Shown piece by piece: positions 40,539 to 50,676 of a stretch of 64,000 nt of DNA. The stretch comes from Methanoculleus sp. (lineage in GTDB: Archaea > Halobacteriota > Methanomicrobia > Methanomicrobiales > Methanoculleaceae). Below the pieces are notes generated by a model, which did no database searches, had not been told where the DNA came from, and saw only the letters and a program-made list of their open reading frames with translations. The translations under genes were made by a program, and so were the position numbers. The DNA lies in assembly GCA_018433835.1 (NCBI GenBank), contig JAHDQM010000020.1, positions 25,922 to 89,921 on the forward strand, given 5' to 3'. Numbering within the stretch: the stretch's first letter is position 1; every line of letters begins with the position of its first letter.

Positions 40539-41150
40539 ATGACCCTTGACGTCCTTGCGTTTGCGACTTCGCCCCGCCGCCACGGCAATTCCGAGACCCT
40601 GCTCGACTGGATGCTCGCGGCGATGGAGGGGGAGGGGGCCGCGGTCGAGAAGATCGTCGTCCCCGAAGTCGATATCAGGCCCTGCCGCGGGTGCAATCTC
40701 TGTGAGACACTCAACCGGTGCGTCCAGCGGGACTACATGGACTACGTCCACGACCGGATCGTCGCGGCAGACTGCATCGTCCTCGCCTCGCCCATCTACT
40801 GCATGGGGCTTGCCGCGCAGGCGAAGGCGCTGGTCGACCGGACCCAGGTCTTCCGCTCCCGGAAGTACGTCCTCCACCTGCCGGTCGTCCCGCCCGAGCG
40901 CAAAGGCAAACGGATGGGCATCTTCCTTTCGACCGCCGGGCAGAACTGGGACTACGTCTTTGATGCGGCGATCCCGTCGGTGAAGTGCTTCTTTCATGTC
41001 GTCGATATCCGGAACAAAGACATCAGGTACCTGATGGTGAACGGCGTCGACGAGAAAGGCGCGATCGACCGCCACCCCACCGCGAGAGCCGACGCGCAGA
41101 GCCTGGCAAACGAAGTCGTGCGACGACTGCAGGAGCTCCGGGCGGCATGA
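40539..41150 (+). CDS. Iron-sulfur flavoprotein (flavodoxin family)
   Basis: A 203-residue protein with FMN loop ATSPRRHGNSETLL and the compact cluster motif CRGCNLCETLNRC (C-x2-C-x2-C-x5-C) of methanogen Isf proteins. Isf takes electrons from ferredoxin and passes them to oxygen or peroxide. The stop overlaps the start of a second, similar gene. Confidence 0.88.
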   Translation: MTLDVLAFATSPRRHGNSETLLDWMLAAMEGEGAAVEKIVVPEVDIRPCRGCNLCETLNRCVQRDYMDYVHDRIVAADCIVLASPIYCMGLAAQAKALVDRTQVFRSRKYVLHLPVVPPERKGKRMGIFLSTAGQNWDYVFDAAIPSVKCFFHVVDIRNKDIRYLMVNGVDEKGAIDRHPTARADAQSLANEVVRRLQELRAA

Positions 41151-41761
41151 CCGGGCCGGTAAGAGTCCTCGGCATCTCCGGCAGCCCCCGGCGGCACGGG
41201 AACACCGAGACGCTTCTCGACGCCGTGCTCGAGGGCGCCCGGGAAGCGGGGGCCGATGTTGAGAAGGTCGTCCTCCGGCCGCTCGAGTACGCTGCGTGCC
41301 GGGGGTGCAACGCCTGTCACCGGACCGGAGTATGCGTCATCAACGACGACCTCACGGAGGTGTTCGAGAAGATCGCCGTCGCCGACGTCCTCGTTCTCGC
41401 ATCCCCCATCTACTCGATGGGGATCACGGCGGAGGCGAAAGGGCTGATCGACCGCGCCCAGTACCTCTGGGCGCGCAAGTTCATCAAAAAGGACCTCTAC
41501 TACACGGCCGATCATATCCGCCGCCATAAGGGGATCTTCGTATCGACCGCGGGGCTCGGGTGGGAGAACGTCTTCGACGCGGCGTTTCCGGCGATCACCG
41601 CCTTCTTCAACACCACCGGGTTCGAGTACTGGGACAACGTGATAGCAAACGACATGGACCGTTACGGCGGGATTACGGGACACCCCACCGCACTCGCGGA
41701 GGGGCGGGAGAAGGGGCTGGACGCGATCGAACTCCTCCGGAAGGTGCAGGCGGAGGCCTGA
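41147..41761 (+). CDS. Iron-sulfur flavoprotein (flavodoxin family), second copy
   Basis: A 204-residue paralogue of the preceding gene, with GISGSPRRHGNTETLL and CRGCNACHRTGVC (C-x2-C-x2-C-x4-C). Start ATG 41147 overlaps the upstream stop (ATGA). The two probably arose by tandem duplication and may form a heteromer, which would need testing. Confidence 0.88.
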   Translation: MTGPVRVLGISGSPRRHGNTETLLDAVLEGAREAGADVEKVVLRPLEYAACRGCNACHRTGVCVINDDLTEVFEKIAVADVLVLASPIYSMGITAEAKGLIDRAQYLWARKFIKKDLYYTADHIRRHKGIFVSTAGLGWENVFDAAFPAITAFFNTTGFEYWDNVIANDMDRYGGITGHPTALAEGREKGLDAIELLRKVQAEA

Positions 41762-41879
41762 TTGCTCCCCGGAATACAGGAGTGAGTAACATCCCCGATC
41801 GCCGTTCCGGGCAGGAATATCCTTACCCGGGGCCGACTGCATGGAACAATAACTTTTCCCGTCGGTTCACAAACCGGAA

Positions 41880-41892
41880 CAAATTTATACAG
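41880..41892 (+). promoter_or_regulatory. TATA-like box for the histidine kinase
   Basis: CAAATTTATACAG lies about 70 bases before GTG 41959, and AGAAGGAC lies about eight bases before that GTG, so a leadered transcript is likely. Confidence 0.4.
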
Positions 41893-41958
41893 TTTGATAA
41901 CCTCCATCTTTTGTAAGCACCTTAAGGATACTTTTCAGGACCACAGAAGGACCTATAC

Positions 41959-44900
41959 GTGACCCCCGTCGAGCCTCCGGAACACCCCTGCGGCGCGCAG
42001 CCGGACTACCGGATACTCGAGGGTTTGGAAGACGGGATTCTCGTGGTCGATGAGGACGCCGGCATAATCTGGGCGAACGCGGCTTCCCACCGGATGCTCG
42101 GAGTGCCCGGGAGCGAACCCGGACGGATCGCCGACGTGCTCGGGGCGACGAGCGATCTTGCCGACAGGATCCTTGCGGCGCCGGAGGACAGGGACAGGAT
42201 CCCGGAGTTCGAGTGCCGGTTCTCGTGTCCGGGCGGAGAGCGGCGGTATCGCTGTTCGGCCTCCCGGCCGCCGTCCGGGAAGGGGTGGGTGTTCCGGCTC
42301 CGGGAGGCCCCGGGTGGAGAGGACTACGAGGCGATCGTCGATTACACCGGGACGGCGACGATCCTCATCGAGGGCGACGGCACTATCTCGGTGGCGAACA
42401 CCGAGTTCGAGCGGCTCTCCGGATACCCGCGTGCCGAGATCGTCGGGATAAAGCGGCTGACCGATTTCATCGGCTCCGAGGACGAACGGCGGCGGATCGC
42501 GGATTACCACAATCTCCGGCGGAGGGATCCTGCAGCCGCGCCGAAGAACTACTCCTTCACGTTCACCGATCGTTCCGGCAACCTTCATGCCGTCGAGGTC
42601 ACCATCGGCCTGATCCCGGGGACGGCCCGCTCGGTGATGTCGCTCCTCGACGTGACCGAGCGGAGGCGTGCGGAGCAGGCGCTGCAGGAGAGCGAAGAGC
42701 GGCTGAATCTCGCGCTCTCGGCGGCAAACGAAGGGCTGATCGACTGGGACGTCGGCACCGGCACAATCCTCTGCAGCCCGCGGGGTTACACGATGCTCGG
42801 CTACGAGCCGGGGGCGTTCGTGCCCACGCTTTCCGCGATCCTCTCGCTCGTCCACCCGGAGGACCGCGACCGCGTGAAGGCGGTCCTCGTCGGGATGGCC
42901 GCCGGAGAACGCGACCGCTGCGAGATGGAGTTCCGGATGAGGTCCGCATCCGGGGAGTGGATCCACGTGCTCGACCGTCTCCGGGTGGTCGGCCGCGACG
43001 GCGACGGGACGCCGCTCCGGATCGCAGGGACGCAATCCGACATTACGGAACGTAAACGGGCGGAGAAAGAGCTCCTGATCCGGGGGATGGCAATCGAGTC
43101 GTCGTTTGCCGCCATCGCCATCGCCGACCTCAACGGGTACATCACGTACGCCAACCGGGCGCTGCTGGAGATGGGTGGGGTCACCGGCCCGGACAGGGTT
43201 CTCGGAAGGCATCTCACGGAGTTCTGGGTAGATCCGGGAAAGGTCGAGAAGGTTCTTGCGACGTTTGCAGAACGGGGCAGGTCTACCGGAGAACTGGTCG
43301 GCCGCAAGGCCGATGGAACGGAGTTTATTGCCCATATCACCGCGAACACCGTCACCGACGAGTCCGGGAACCCGGTCTGCGTCCTCGCAACCGCCGTCGA
43401 TATCACCGAGGAGAGACGCATGGAACAGGCGCTCCGGGAGAGCGAGAAGAGTTACCGGACGCTTGCGGAGTCGGCACCGGACATCATCTTCCTCGTCGGC
43501 GTGGAAGGAGATGTTCATTATGTGAACAGCACCGGCGGCCGCATGGTCGGGGTGGAGCCGGAGAACCTGCGGGGAAAGAACATCGGGGAGATATTCCCGC
43601 CTGAGGTCGCGGAGAGATGGCTTGCGATGCTCCGGGCCGCGGCGGACCCGGCCGTGGGGACCCTCACCGATGAGACCCCGGTGCCCGTGGGCGGCGGAGT
43701 TGCCTGGCTGGAGACGCGCCTCATCCCGGTGGCGGGAAGCGACGGGACCGTCAGGCGCCTCCTCGGGATCAGCCGCGACGTCACCGGCCGGAAGCAGGCG
43801 GAAGAGCGGCTCCGGTTCCAGGCCCGGGTGCTCTCGCAGGTGGACGACGCCGTGATCGCAATCGACACCGGAGGGCGGATCACCTACATGAACCGGGCGG
43901 CAGAGCGGCTCTACGGCGTTCCTTCAGGCGAGGCCCTCGGCCGGCTTGATGCTGAACTCTTCACCTACCAGTGGATCGACCCCGGCGACGAACGGGAGGC
44001 ACGGAATGCCCTCCGGGCTTCCGGGGCCTGGCGCGGCGTTACCGTCCACAGAAAGAGGGACGGGGAGATCATATTCGCCGATACAACCGTCAGCACCTTA
44101 AACGACGGGCACGGGAACGTCACCGGGACACTCTACTCCATCCGCGACATCACCGAGCAGAAACGTGCCGAGCTCGAGCTGCGGATCAAGGATATGGCGA
44201 TAGCGTCGGCGCTCGACGCCATCTCCCTCGTCGATCTCGACGGGAGGATCATCTACGTCAACCGTGCCTTCCTCGCCGTGCACGGGTGGGAGCGGGAGGA
44301 GGAGATCGTCGGGCAGGATGTCTCGGTGCTCTGGGCCGACCCGGAGGAGGAGGATCGGATCAGAGTGGAGGTCATCCGGAACGGTTCCTGGTCCGGGGAG
44401 GTGAAAGCACGGCGAAAAGACGGGTCGACCTTCCCCATGCAGCTCGCCCTCTCCATCGTCACCGACGAGTCGGGCAGGCCGCTATGCACGATGGGCTCGG
44501 GGATCGACGTCGCCGAACGAAAACAGGCCGAGCAGGAACTCCGGATCCGGGAGATGGCGATAGCATCGTCGTCGAGCGCGTTCACCATCGCCGATCTCGA
44601 CGGCCGCCTGACCTACGTCAACCAGGCGTTCCTCTCCATGTGGGGCCACGGCTCCCCGGCCGAGGTGATCGGCAGATCGGTCATGGAACTCTGGCGGGAC
44701 GAAGAGGAGGCCGTGGAAACCTTCCGGGAACTCATCCGCACCGGCAAGCACGTCGGTGAGCGGATCGGCAGGAGACAGGACGGAACGGTGTTTTGCGTCA
44801 TATTCTCCGGAAGCCTGGTCACAGGCGGCGACGGAGCACCCATCTGTCTCGCGGCTTCGTTCACCGACATTACCAACCAGAAACAGGCCGAAGCAAAGAT

Positions 44901-46047
44901 CCAGGCCCATAACCGCGAGCTCTCGGTCTTAAACCGGATCATCGGCGCATCGACGTCCGCAACGGACATCGAGGAGGGCCTGGAGAGGGTGCTCGCGGCA
45001 ACCCTCGCCCTCATCGATCTTCCGGGCGGGGGCATCTACCTGATCGAGCCGGGGAGGCAGAGAGCGCGGCTCGTCTGCGTGCAGGGCCTTCCCGAAGGCT
45101 TCCCTCCGCAGCCGTGCATCCCGGACATCACCGCACAGCCCTACGCGGAGGTGCTGGTGGCAGGGGAGCCCCTCTTCCTCGACGACCACCCCGAGCTCCG
45201 CTACCCCGGGGAGAGCGAAGAAACACCGCACCCGTGCGCCAGCATTCCGATCGTGGCGCACGGGAAGGTCATCGGGGCCCTGAACGTGACGTCCGGGAGC
45301 GGCAGCCCGTTCACCGACGCCGACCGATCCCTCCTTACGGCCATCGGGAGGGAGGTCGGCACCTCCGTCGAGCGCGGCATGCTGATCCGGCAGCTGGAGA
45401 CGGCCGAGCGGGAGGCAAACCTCTACCTCGATATCCTCAGCCACGATATCAGGAACGCCGAGAACGTCTCGGGCCTCTACACCGACCTCCTCGTCGATAT
45501 GCTCGAGGGCGAGGCGAGAGGCTACGCAGAGAAGCTCAGGAGCAGCCTCAGGAAGAGCGTCGAGATCTTAAGAAACGTCTCGACGATCCGCCGGATCCAC
45601 CATGAATCGGCCGTGCTCGCGCCGATAGAACTTGATGGGGTGATCCGGGACGAGATCGGGATCTTCTCCGGGAGCCGGATCCGCTACGACGGCACGGATC
45701 TCGCGGTCATGGCCGACCCGCTCCTCCCCGAGGTCTTCACGAACCTCATCGGGAACGCCGTCAAGTTCGGGGGGCCGGGGGTCGAGGTCACCGTCAGGGT
45801 GGAGGAGAGCGGCGACGAAGTCCGGGTTTCGGTCGAAGATACCGGGCCGGGGATCCCCGACGGGATGAAGGATGCCGTATTCATGCGGTTCGGACAGAAC
45901 AGGAGCCGGAAGAGCGGCCAGGGGCTGGGGCTCTACATCACCCGGATGCTTATTTTGCGCTACGGCGGCCGGATCCGGGTCGACGACCGGGTGCCGGGCC
46001 GGCCGGAATGCGGCGCGGCCTTCCGGTTCACCCTGAAGAAGGCCTGA
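41959..46047 (+). CDS. Histidine kinase with eight PAS domains and a GAF domain
   Basis: A 1362-residue soluble kinase starting at GTG 41959. PAS-like blocks begin near residues 15, 125, 245, 370, 490, 610, 740 and 860, each with a 'GxIxYxNxA' pattern (TYANRALLEM, YVNRAFLAVHGW, YVNQAFLSMWGH). A GAF domain (~990-1140) precedes the transmitter: LDILSHDIRNAENVSG with the phosphorylated His, and an HATPase domain (LIGNAVKFGG, VEDTGPGIPD, GQGLGLYITRML). Methanomicrobiales often have such cytoplasmic sensors, with no adjacent response regulator, as here. Blocks 7 and 8 are very alike (KDMAIAS / REMAIAS), pointing to internal duplication. The signal is unknown; I see no haem-binding His pattern. Confidence 0.92.
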   Translation: MTPVEPPEHPCGAQPDYRILEGLEDGILVVDEDAGIIWANAASHRMLGVPGSEPGRIADVLGATSDLADRILAAPEDRDRIPEFECRFSCPGGERRYRCSASRPPSGKGWVFRLREAPGGEDYEAIVDYTGTATILIEGDGTISVANTEFERLSGYPRAEIVGIKRLTDFIGSEDERRRIADYHNLRRRDPAAAPKNYSFTFTDRSGNLHAVEVTIGLIPGTARSVMSLLDVTERRRAEQALQESEERLNLALSAANEGLIDWDVGTGTILCSPRGYTMLGYEPGAFVPTLSAILSLVHPEDRDRVKAVLVGMAAGERDRCEMEFRMRSASGEWIHVLDRLRVVGRDGDGTPLRIAGTQSDITERKRAEKELLIRGMAIESSFAAIAIADLNGYITYANRALLEMGGVTGPDRVLGRHLTEFWVDPGKVEKVLATFAERGRSTGELVGRKADGTEFIAHITANTVTDESGNPVCVLATAVDITEERRMEQALRESEKSYRTLAESAPDIIFLVGVEGDVHYVNSTGGRMVGVEPENLRGKNIGEIFPPEVAERWLAMLRAAADPAVGTLTDETPVPVGGGVAWLETRLIPVAGSDGTVRRLLGISRDVTGRKQAEERLRFQARVLSQVDDAVIAIDTGGRITYMNRAAERLYGVPSGEALGRLDAELFTYQWIDPGDEREARNALRASGAWRGVTVHRKRDGEIIFADTTVSTLNDGHGNVTGTLYSIRDITEQKRAELELRIKDMAIASALDAISLVDLDGRIIYVNRAFLAVHGWEREEEIVGQDVSVLWADPEEEDRIRVEVIRNGSWSGEVKARRKDGSTFPMQLALSIVTDESGRPLCTMGSGIDVAERKQAEQELRIREMAIASSSSAFTIADLDGRLTYVNQAFLSMWGHGSPAEVIGRSVMELWRDEEEAVETFRELIRTGKHVGERIGRRQDGTVFCVIFSGSLVTGGDGAPICLAASFTDITNQKQAEAKIQAHNRELSVLNRIIGASTSATDIEEGLERVLAATLALIDLPGGGIYLIEPGRQRARLVCVQGLPEGFPPQPCIPDITAQPYAEVLVAGEPLFLDDHPELRYPGESEETPHPCASIPIVAHGKVIGALNVTSGSGSPFTDADRSLLTAIGREVGTSVERGMLIRQLETAEREANLYLDILSHDIRNAENVSGLYTDLLVDMLEGEARGYAEKLRSSLRKSVEILRNVSTIRRIHHESAVLAPIELDGVIRDEIGIFSGSRIRYDGTDLAVMADPLLPEVFTNLIGNAVKFGGPGVEVTVRVEESGDEVRVSVEDTGPGIPDGMKDAVFMRFGQNRSRKSGQGLGLYITRMLILRYGGRIRVDDRVPGRPECGAAFRFTLKKA

Positions 46048-46197
46048 AAAAAGGGCCCTGTTGAAATGTTTTCCACAACCTCGGAGAACACCCGGTTACC
46101 AATAGAGGTCGGTGGCGTGTCGGTAATGCAGGGATGATCCAGAGGTGATTCGTCCCTTGGGGGAGGATTTTAACAAAGCCTGAAAAGGGAGGGGGCC

Positions 46198-46782
46198 TCA
46201 GAGGAGCGACCAGACGAGGAGCCCGACGGAGGCGGCCATGAGCACGGCGAAGACGGCCGGGTTCCAGGCGAGAACCTTGCGCCCGTCGAGAACGCTGATC
46301 GGGAGCATGTTGAACGTGGCGATCATCGCGTTGATCCGGAGCCCGACGAGGCCCACGACGCCGAGGAGCCCACCGGAAAAGAGCATGAGGGCCGCGAACG
46401 GTATGCAGAGGAGGAGGTTCGTGATCGGGCCCGCCGCCGATATCCGCCCGTTCTCGGCCCGTGTTGCATTCCCGTAGATGTAGGTCGCCCCGGGCGCCGC
46501 AAAGACGACTCCGACGAGCGCCGCCAGCACCACGGCGACGAGGAGCATCTGGTTATCCTTCTTGAACTCGGCCCAGTAGCCGTAGCGCATGGCGACGAAC
46601 TTATGCGCCAGTTCGTGGAGGACGAAGGCGACCCCCACCGTGACGAGGGACATCACGAAGAAGAAGACAAGCCCGGTGAGGTCTATCCCCCCCCGGATGT
46701 ATATCAGGGTGAAGGCGACCGAGATGGCAAGCCACGCGATCAGGAGGTCCCGGCGCTCGCGTGGCGGTATTCGTTCCAGCAT
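46198..46782 (-). CDS. Site-2 protease family membrane metalloprotease
   Basis: A 194-residue membrane protein with HELAHKF (HExxH zinc site) in the second hydrophobic segment and NMLPISVLDGRKVL, the N-x-x-P-x-x-x-L-D-G motif that supplies the third zinc ligand. Six hydrophobic segments are seen. It would cleave membrane-embedded substrates; the target is unknown. Confidence 0.88.
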   Translation of the reverse strand: MLERIPPRERRDLLIAWLAISVAFTLIYIRGGIDLTGLVFFFVMSLVTVGVAFVLHELAHKFVAMRYGYWAEFKKDNQMLLVAVVLAALVGVVFAAPGATYIYGNATRAENGRISAAGPITNLLLCIPFAALMLFSGGLLGVVGLVGLRINAMIATFNMLPISVLDGRKVLAWNPAVFAVLMAASVGLLVWSLL

Positions 46783-46875
46783 CCGGTATCAGATATGTGC
46801 CTGCATCATAATATCCTTCGCTTCCCGGGAGCCAGGCCATCAGGTTTATTCCCCGGCCGGAGCCAATTATCTAGT

Positions 46876-47160
46876 ATGTCCCTTGATGCCGTCAGGAACG
46901 GAGTCCGGGAGATAGACGAGCGGATCATCGACCTGGTTGCAGAGCGGCAGAGACTGGCGGCACAGATCGCCCGCCTCAAGCAGGAGAACGGTCTTCCCAT
47001 CCGAGACGAGGAGCAGCGGAGGGTGGTCCTCGACCGGGTCTTCACCTACGCCGTCGAGAGCCGGATCGACCCGGTCGCCGTCAGGAGAGTCTTTGAGATC
47101 CTGATCGAGATGAACGAAGAGCGACAGCGGGAATGCAGCGGCGACGGCAACCTGCCGTAA
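46876..47160 (+). CDS. Chorismate mutase
   Basis: A 94-residue AroQ-class protein, VREIDERIIDLVAERQRLAA, QIARLKQENGLPIRDEEQ, with the conserved Arg/Lys/Glu positions for chorismate binding. It converts chorismate to prephenate for Phe and Tyr. GGTTTATTCC about 25-30 bases upstream and no ribosome binding site suggest a leaderless gene. The stop is eight bases from the convergent argB stop. Confidence 0.88.
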   Translation: MSLDAVRNGVREIDERIIDLVAERQRLAAQIARLKQENGLPIRDEEQRRVVLDRVFTYAVESRIDPVAVRRVFEILIEMNEERQRECSGDGNLP

Positions 47161-47168
47161 GAAAAGGG

Positions 47169-48038
47169 TTATTGGGAGAGCATCGTCCCGACGCCCTCGT
47201 CGGTGAAGAGCTCGAGGAGCAGGTTGTGCTCCCGGTTGCCGTTCACGACGTGGGCGCTTACGACACCGTTCCTGACTGCTTTCATGCACCCTTCGAGTTT
47301 CGGGATCATCCCGCCGGCGATTATCCCGCTACCGACCATCGCCTCCGCTTCAGTGAGCGTCAGCCGGTGGTAGACCAGGGTCCGGTCGGGGTTCATCACC
47401 CCGTCGACGTCTGTCAGGTTGACCAGTTTGAACGCCCCCAGAGCGATCGCGATCTCGGCTGCCGCGGTATCGGCGTTGATGTTCAGGCTCCGGCCCTGCC
47501 GGTCGATGGCGATCGGGGCCACCACCGGGATGTAGTTCTGGGCGAGGAGGCAGTGGAGCACCTCGGGGTCGACCTCCTCGATCTCGCCGACCTGGCCGAG
47601 ATCCACCTCCTGCATGACTTCTCCCACCTTCACCTGCTGGGGGTCCATCTTCCGGGCGATGAGGAGGTTGCCGTCGTTGCCGGAGATCCCGACCGCACGG
47701 GTGCCGCAGTTCGCGATGAGGGAGACGATCCCGTCGTTGATCTTCCCCACGAGAACCATCTGGGCGATCTCCAGGGTCTCGGCATCCGTGATCCGCAGCC
47801 CCCCGACGAACCTGGGCTCCTTGCCCATCGCCTCCATCTTCGTGGTGATCTCGGGGCCCCCGCCGTGGACCAGGACGACCTTCATCCCAACGTAGCGCAG
47901 AAGGACGGCGTCCCGGATCACCGTCTCGAGGATGTTCTGGTCGACCATCGCGTGACCGCCGAGCTTGATCACGATCGTCCTGCCGTAAAACTTCTGGATG
48001 TAGGGGAGCGCCTCCATCAGCACGTCTTCTCGTTTCAT
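47169..48038 (-). CDS. argB: Acetylglutamate kinase
   Basis: A 289-residue kinase from ATG 48038, which overlaps the argJ stop (ATGA). Motifs: [37 protein letters not shown]. It phosphorylates N-acetylglutamate in arginine synthesis. Last gene of the arg operon. Confidence 0.95.
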   Translation of the reverse strand: MKREDVLMEALPYIQKFYGRTIVIKLGGHAMVDQNILETVIRDAVLLRYVGMKVVLVHGGGPEITTKMEAMGKEPRFVGGLRITDAETLEIAQMVLVGKINDGIVSLIANCGTRAVGISGNDGNLLIARKMDPQQVKVGEVMQEVDLGQVGEIEEVDPEVLHCLLAQNYIPVVAPIAIDRQGRSLNINADTAAAEIAIALGAFKLVNLTDVDGVMNPDRTLVYHRLTLTEAEAMVGSGIIAGGMIPKLEGCMKAVRNGVVSAHVVNGNREHNLLLELFTDEGVGTMLSQ

Positions 48039-49174
48039 GTCGTATACTTCCCGTTGATCTCGACGTACTTCTCGGTGAGGTCGCACCCCCACGCCGTCGC
48101 CTTCCCCTCGCCGGCGGCGAGGTCGAGGTCGAAGGAAACGGTATTACCAAGCATCGCGGCCTTCGCCTTCGCGAGGTCGGCGACGATCTCGCCGCGGAGG
48201 ACGAGCGGCGTCCCACCGACCGAAAGCGAGACCGCGTAGGGGTCGAACTCCACGCCGGCCCTGCCCGCCGCCGCGACCACCCGGCCCCAGTTCGGGTCTT
48301 CGCCGTAAACGGCGGTCTTGACGAGCGGGGAGGCGACGATGGTCCGCGCCACGGCGGAGGCGGCATCCTCGTCGGCGGCGCCGCGGACCGTCACCTCGAG
48401 GAGTTTCGTCGCCCCCTCGCCGTCGCGGGCGATCTGGACGGCAAGATCGCGGCAGACGGCTTCGATCGCTCTCGCGAGTTCCTGGTGATCCACTTTGCCT
48501 GCGGCGCCGGTCGCGGTGCAGAGGGCGACGTCGTTCGTGCTCGTATCGCCGTCGACCACGACCCGGTTGAAGGACCGCCGGGTTGCCTGCCGGAGGATAT
48601 CCTGCAGAACCGGGGCCTCGACCTCTGCATCGGTGTAGATGAACGCGAGCATCGTCCCCATATTCGGGGCGATCATCCCGCTCCCCTTGGTGATCCCGCC
48701 GACGGCAAACGACTCCGTCCTGATGAGGGCGTGTTTGGGGAACGTGTCGGTGGTCATGATCGCCCTCGCCGCCGCGTCCTCGGCTTCAACGCTCCGGGCA
48801 AGGAGGGGGGCCGCCCGCTCGCACTGGTCCCGGATCAGGGCGAGATCGAGGTACCGCCCGATCACCCCGGTGCTCGCGACGCCGACCGATTCCGGATCGA
48901 GATCGAGGGCACCGGCCGCGATACCGCACATCTCCACCGCGTCGCGGTATCCCCGCTCGCCGGTGTAGGCGTTCGCGCACCCGCTGTTCACGACGACGGC
49001 GTCGAGGGTTCCTTTGCGCATCCGGTCCACCATCGCCTCGACCGGGGCCGCCCGCACCCTGTTCGAGGTGAAGACGCCGGCCGCAGTCCCGCTTGACCGG
49101 ATCAGGGCAAGCCCGAACTTTCTTTCCTTGAGCCCCGAGGCGCTGACGCCTTCGACCGCACAGATACTTTTCAC
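48035..49174 (-). CDS. argJ: Bifunctional glutamate N-acetyltransferase / ornithine acetyltransferase
   Basis: A 379-residue protein starting at GTG 49174 with GGAGGAA upstream. It has the self-cleavage and catalytic segment [20 protein letters not shown] (cleavage at the Ala-Pro-Asn-Met-Gly-Thr-Met-Leu block, Thr as nucleophile). It recycles the acetyl group from acetylornithine to glutamate. The start overlaps the CBS gene stop by one base. Confidence 0.95.
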   Translation of the reverse strand: MKSICAVEGVSASGLKERKFGLALIRSSGTAAGVFTSNRVRAAPVEAMVDRMRKGTLDAVVVNSGCANAYTGERGYRDAVEMCGIAAGALDLDPESVGVASTGVIGRYLDLALIRDQCERAAPLLARSVEAEDAAARAIMTTDTFPKHALIRTESFAVGGITKGSGMIAPNMGTMLAFIYTDAEVEAPVLQDILRQATRRSFNRVVVDGDTSTNDVALCTATGAAGKVDHQELARAIEAVCRDLAVQIARDGEGATKLLEVTVRGAADEDAASAVARTIVASPLVKTAVYGEDPNWGRVVAAAGRAGVEFDPYAVSLSVGGTPLVLRGEIVADLAKAKAAMLGNTVSFDLDLAAGEGKATAWGCDLTEKYVEINGKYTT

Positions 49175-49653
49175 TATTCCTCCTCCGAAGACGCCCCGAT
49201 ACCCTGAACGATATCGGCCCGGGTGACGATCCCGACCAGTTTTCCGTCGCGGAGCACCGGGAGGCGTGCGATCCCTTCGTGGAGCATCAGGGAGGCCGCA
49301 TCGGCGATATCCGAATCCTCGTCGGTGGCGATCACCGGGCTGCTCATCACCCGCCTGACCTCCATATCGCCGATATCGGTGAGCGCACGCTTCGTCTTCT
49401 CCCAGTTGATGAACTCCCTGACCGGCACCTCGATCACCTCGAGCGGCGACGGGAGCCAGAGGTCGTCGGAGAGGTCGCCGACATCGAGGAGCGAGAGGAT
49501 ATCGGTCTCGGTGACGATTCCCGCCACCTGCTCCCCGTCCATCACGGGAAGCCCGCCGATATGGTACTTCCGGAGCAGTCCCGCCGCCTCGCGCACCGGC
49601 GAGTCGACCCGGACGGTCACCGGGTCCGGCGTCATAACGTCTCTTACCAGCAT
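49174..49653 (-). CDS. Two-CBS-domain protein within the arginine operon
   Basis: A 159-residue protein from ATG 49653 with GAGGTGA five bases before. Two CBS motifs are clear: MLVRDVMTPDPVTVRVDSPV ... GIVTETDIL and VRRVMSSPVIATDEDSDIAD ... GIVTRADIV. CBS pairs bind adenosyl nucleotides and often report energy or SAM level. It lies between argC and argJ, overlapping argJ, so it may tune arginine synthesis; this is inference. Confidence 0.88.
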   Translation of the reverse strand: MLVRDVMTPDPVTVRVDSPVREAAGLLRKYHIGGLPVMDGEQVAGIVTETDILSLLDVGDLSDDLWLPSPLEVIEVPVREFINWEKTKRALTDIGDMEVRRVMSSPVIATDEDSDIADAASLMLHEGIARLPVLRDGKLVGIVTRADIVQGIGASSEEE

Positions 49654-49663
49654 CTTCGTCACC

Positions 49664-50650
49664 TCAGGGGAGCATCCCGGCGGAGCGGAGACCGGTATCC
49701 TCCGCAAACCCGCACATCAGGTTCATGTTCTGGATCGCCTGACCGCTTGCGCCCTTGACCAGGTTGTCGATCACCGAGACCGCGACGACCCGGTCGCCCT
49801 CGCTCTCCACCGCAACGTCGCAGAAGTTCGTCCCCCGGACGGCCGCGAGGGTCGGTTTCTGGTAGCGGACGAAGAACTCGTCTGCGTAGAACTTCCGGTA
49901 GAGTGCCTCGACCTCGTCCTGCTCCATCGGCTCCCTGAGGAGGATGTGGGCCGTCGTGAGGATGCCCCGGTTCACCGGGAGGAGGTGCGGCGTGAAGTAG
50001 CACCGGGCGTTTGAGCCGAGCCGGGCGACCTCCTGCTTCATCTCGGCGAGGTGGCGGTGGCTCGTCCACTTGTAGGCGCTGAAGTTGTCGCCGACGTTGG
50101 GGTAGTGGGTGGTCGCGGAGGGGGTGTTCCCGGCCCCGGTAACCCCGGTCTTCGAGTCGTAGACGATCGTGTGGGCGCGATTCGCGAGCGGTGCCGCCGC
50201 GAGCGTCGCCCCGGTCGGGAAGCACCCGGGGTTCGCGACGAAGGAAGCGCCCCTGACCTCGTCCCGGTGAAGTTCGGGCAGGCCGTAGGGGGCCTCGAAG
50301 TAGGCCTCGTGGGAGACGCCGTAGACCTTCTCGTAGATGTCCTTTGCAAGCCTGTAGTCGGCCGAGAGGTCGACGGTCTTAACCCCGCGCTCAGCCAGCG
50401 TCCCGGCCACCTTCATCGCCGCCGTGTGCGGTACGGCGAGAAAGGCGAAGTCGGCATCGATATCGCCGGCCTCGGTGTTCCGGAAGACGAGATCGGTCAG
50501 TCCCCGGAGGTGGGGGTGGACCGAGGCGACGGGGGTGCCGTCCAGTTTCCGGGATGTTGCCGCGACGACATCCGCGGACGGGTGGTGCAGCAGGAGCCGC
50601 ATCAACTCGCCGCCGGTGTATCCGGATGCGCCGATAATCGCAATTTCCAT
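49664..50650 (-). CDS. argC: N-acetyl-gamma-glutamyl-phosphate reductase
   Basis: A 328-residue enzyme from ATG 50650 ([20 protein letters not shown]). It has the NADPH loop GASGYTGGE, the catalytic [13 protein letters not shown] (Cys), and [19 protein letters not shown]. It makes acetylglutamate semialdehyde. The frame stays open upstream to 51466, inside the ADP-ribosylglycohydrolase, but that extension is spurious. A TTCTATAAACG TATA box lies about 27 bases before the start, so argC probably opens the operon with a leaderless transcript. Confidence 0.95.
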   Translation of the reverse strand: MEIAIIGASGYTGGELMRLLLHHPSADVVAATSRKLDGTPVASVHPHLRGLTDLVFRNTEAGDIDADFAFLAVPHTAAMKVAGTLAERGVKTVDLSADYRLAKDIYEKVYGVSHEAYFEAPYGLPELHRDEVRGASFVANPGCFPTGATLAAAPLANRAHTIVYDSKTGVTGAGNTPSATTHYPNVGDNFSAYKWTSHRHLAEMKQEVARLGSNARCYFTPHLLPVNRGILTTAHILLREPMEQDEVEALYRKFYADEFFVRYQKPTLAAVRGTNFCDVAVESEGDRVVAVSVIDNLVKGASGQAIQNMNLMCGFAEDTGLRSAGMLP

Positions 50651-50663
50651 AAGAAAGAGATGT

Positions 50664-50676
50664 CGTTTATAGAATC
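50664..50676 (-). promoter_or_regulatory. TATA-like box of the arg operon
   Basis: On the minus strand ATTCTATAAACG sits about 27 bases before ATG 50650 and just downstream of the next gene's stop region (50677). Confidence 0.5.

Noticed and set aside
41953..43518. Minus-strand frame of 521 codons opposite the histidine kinase, and similar frames opposite cdc6, the BCCT transporter and argB/argJ
   Set aside because: All are antisense shadows in GC-rich DNA without protein-like composition.
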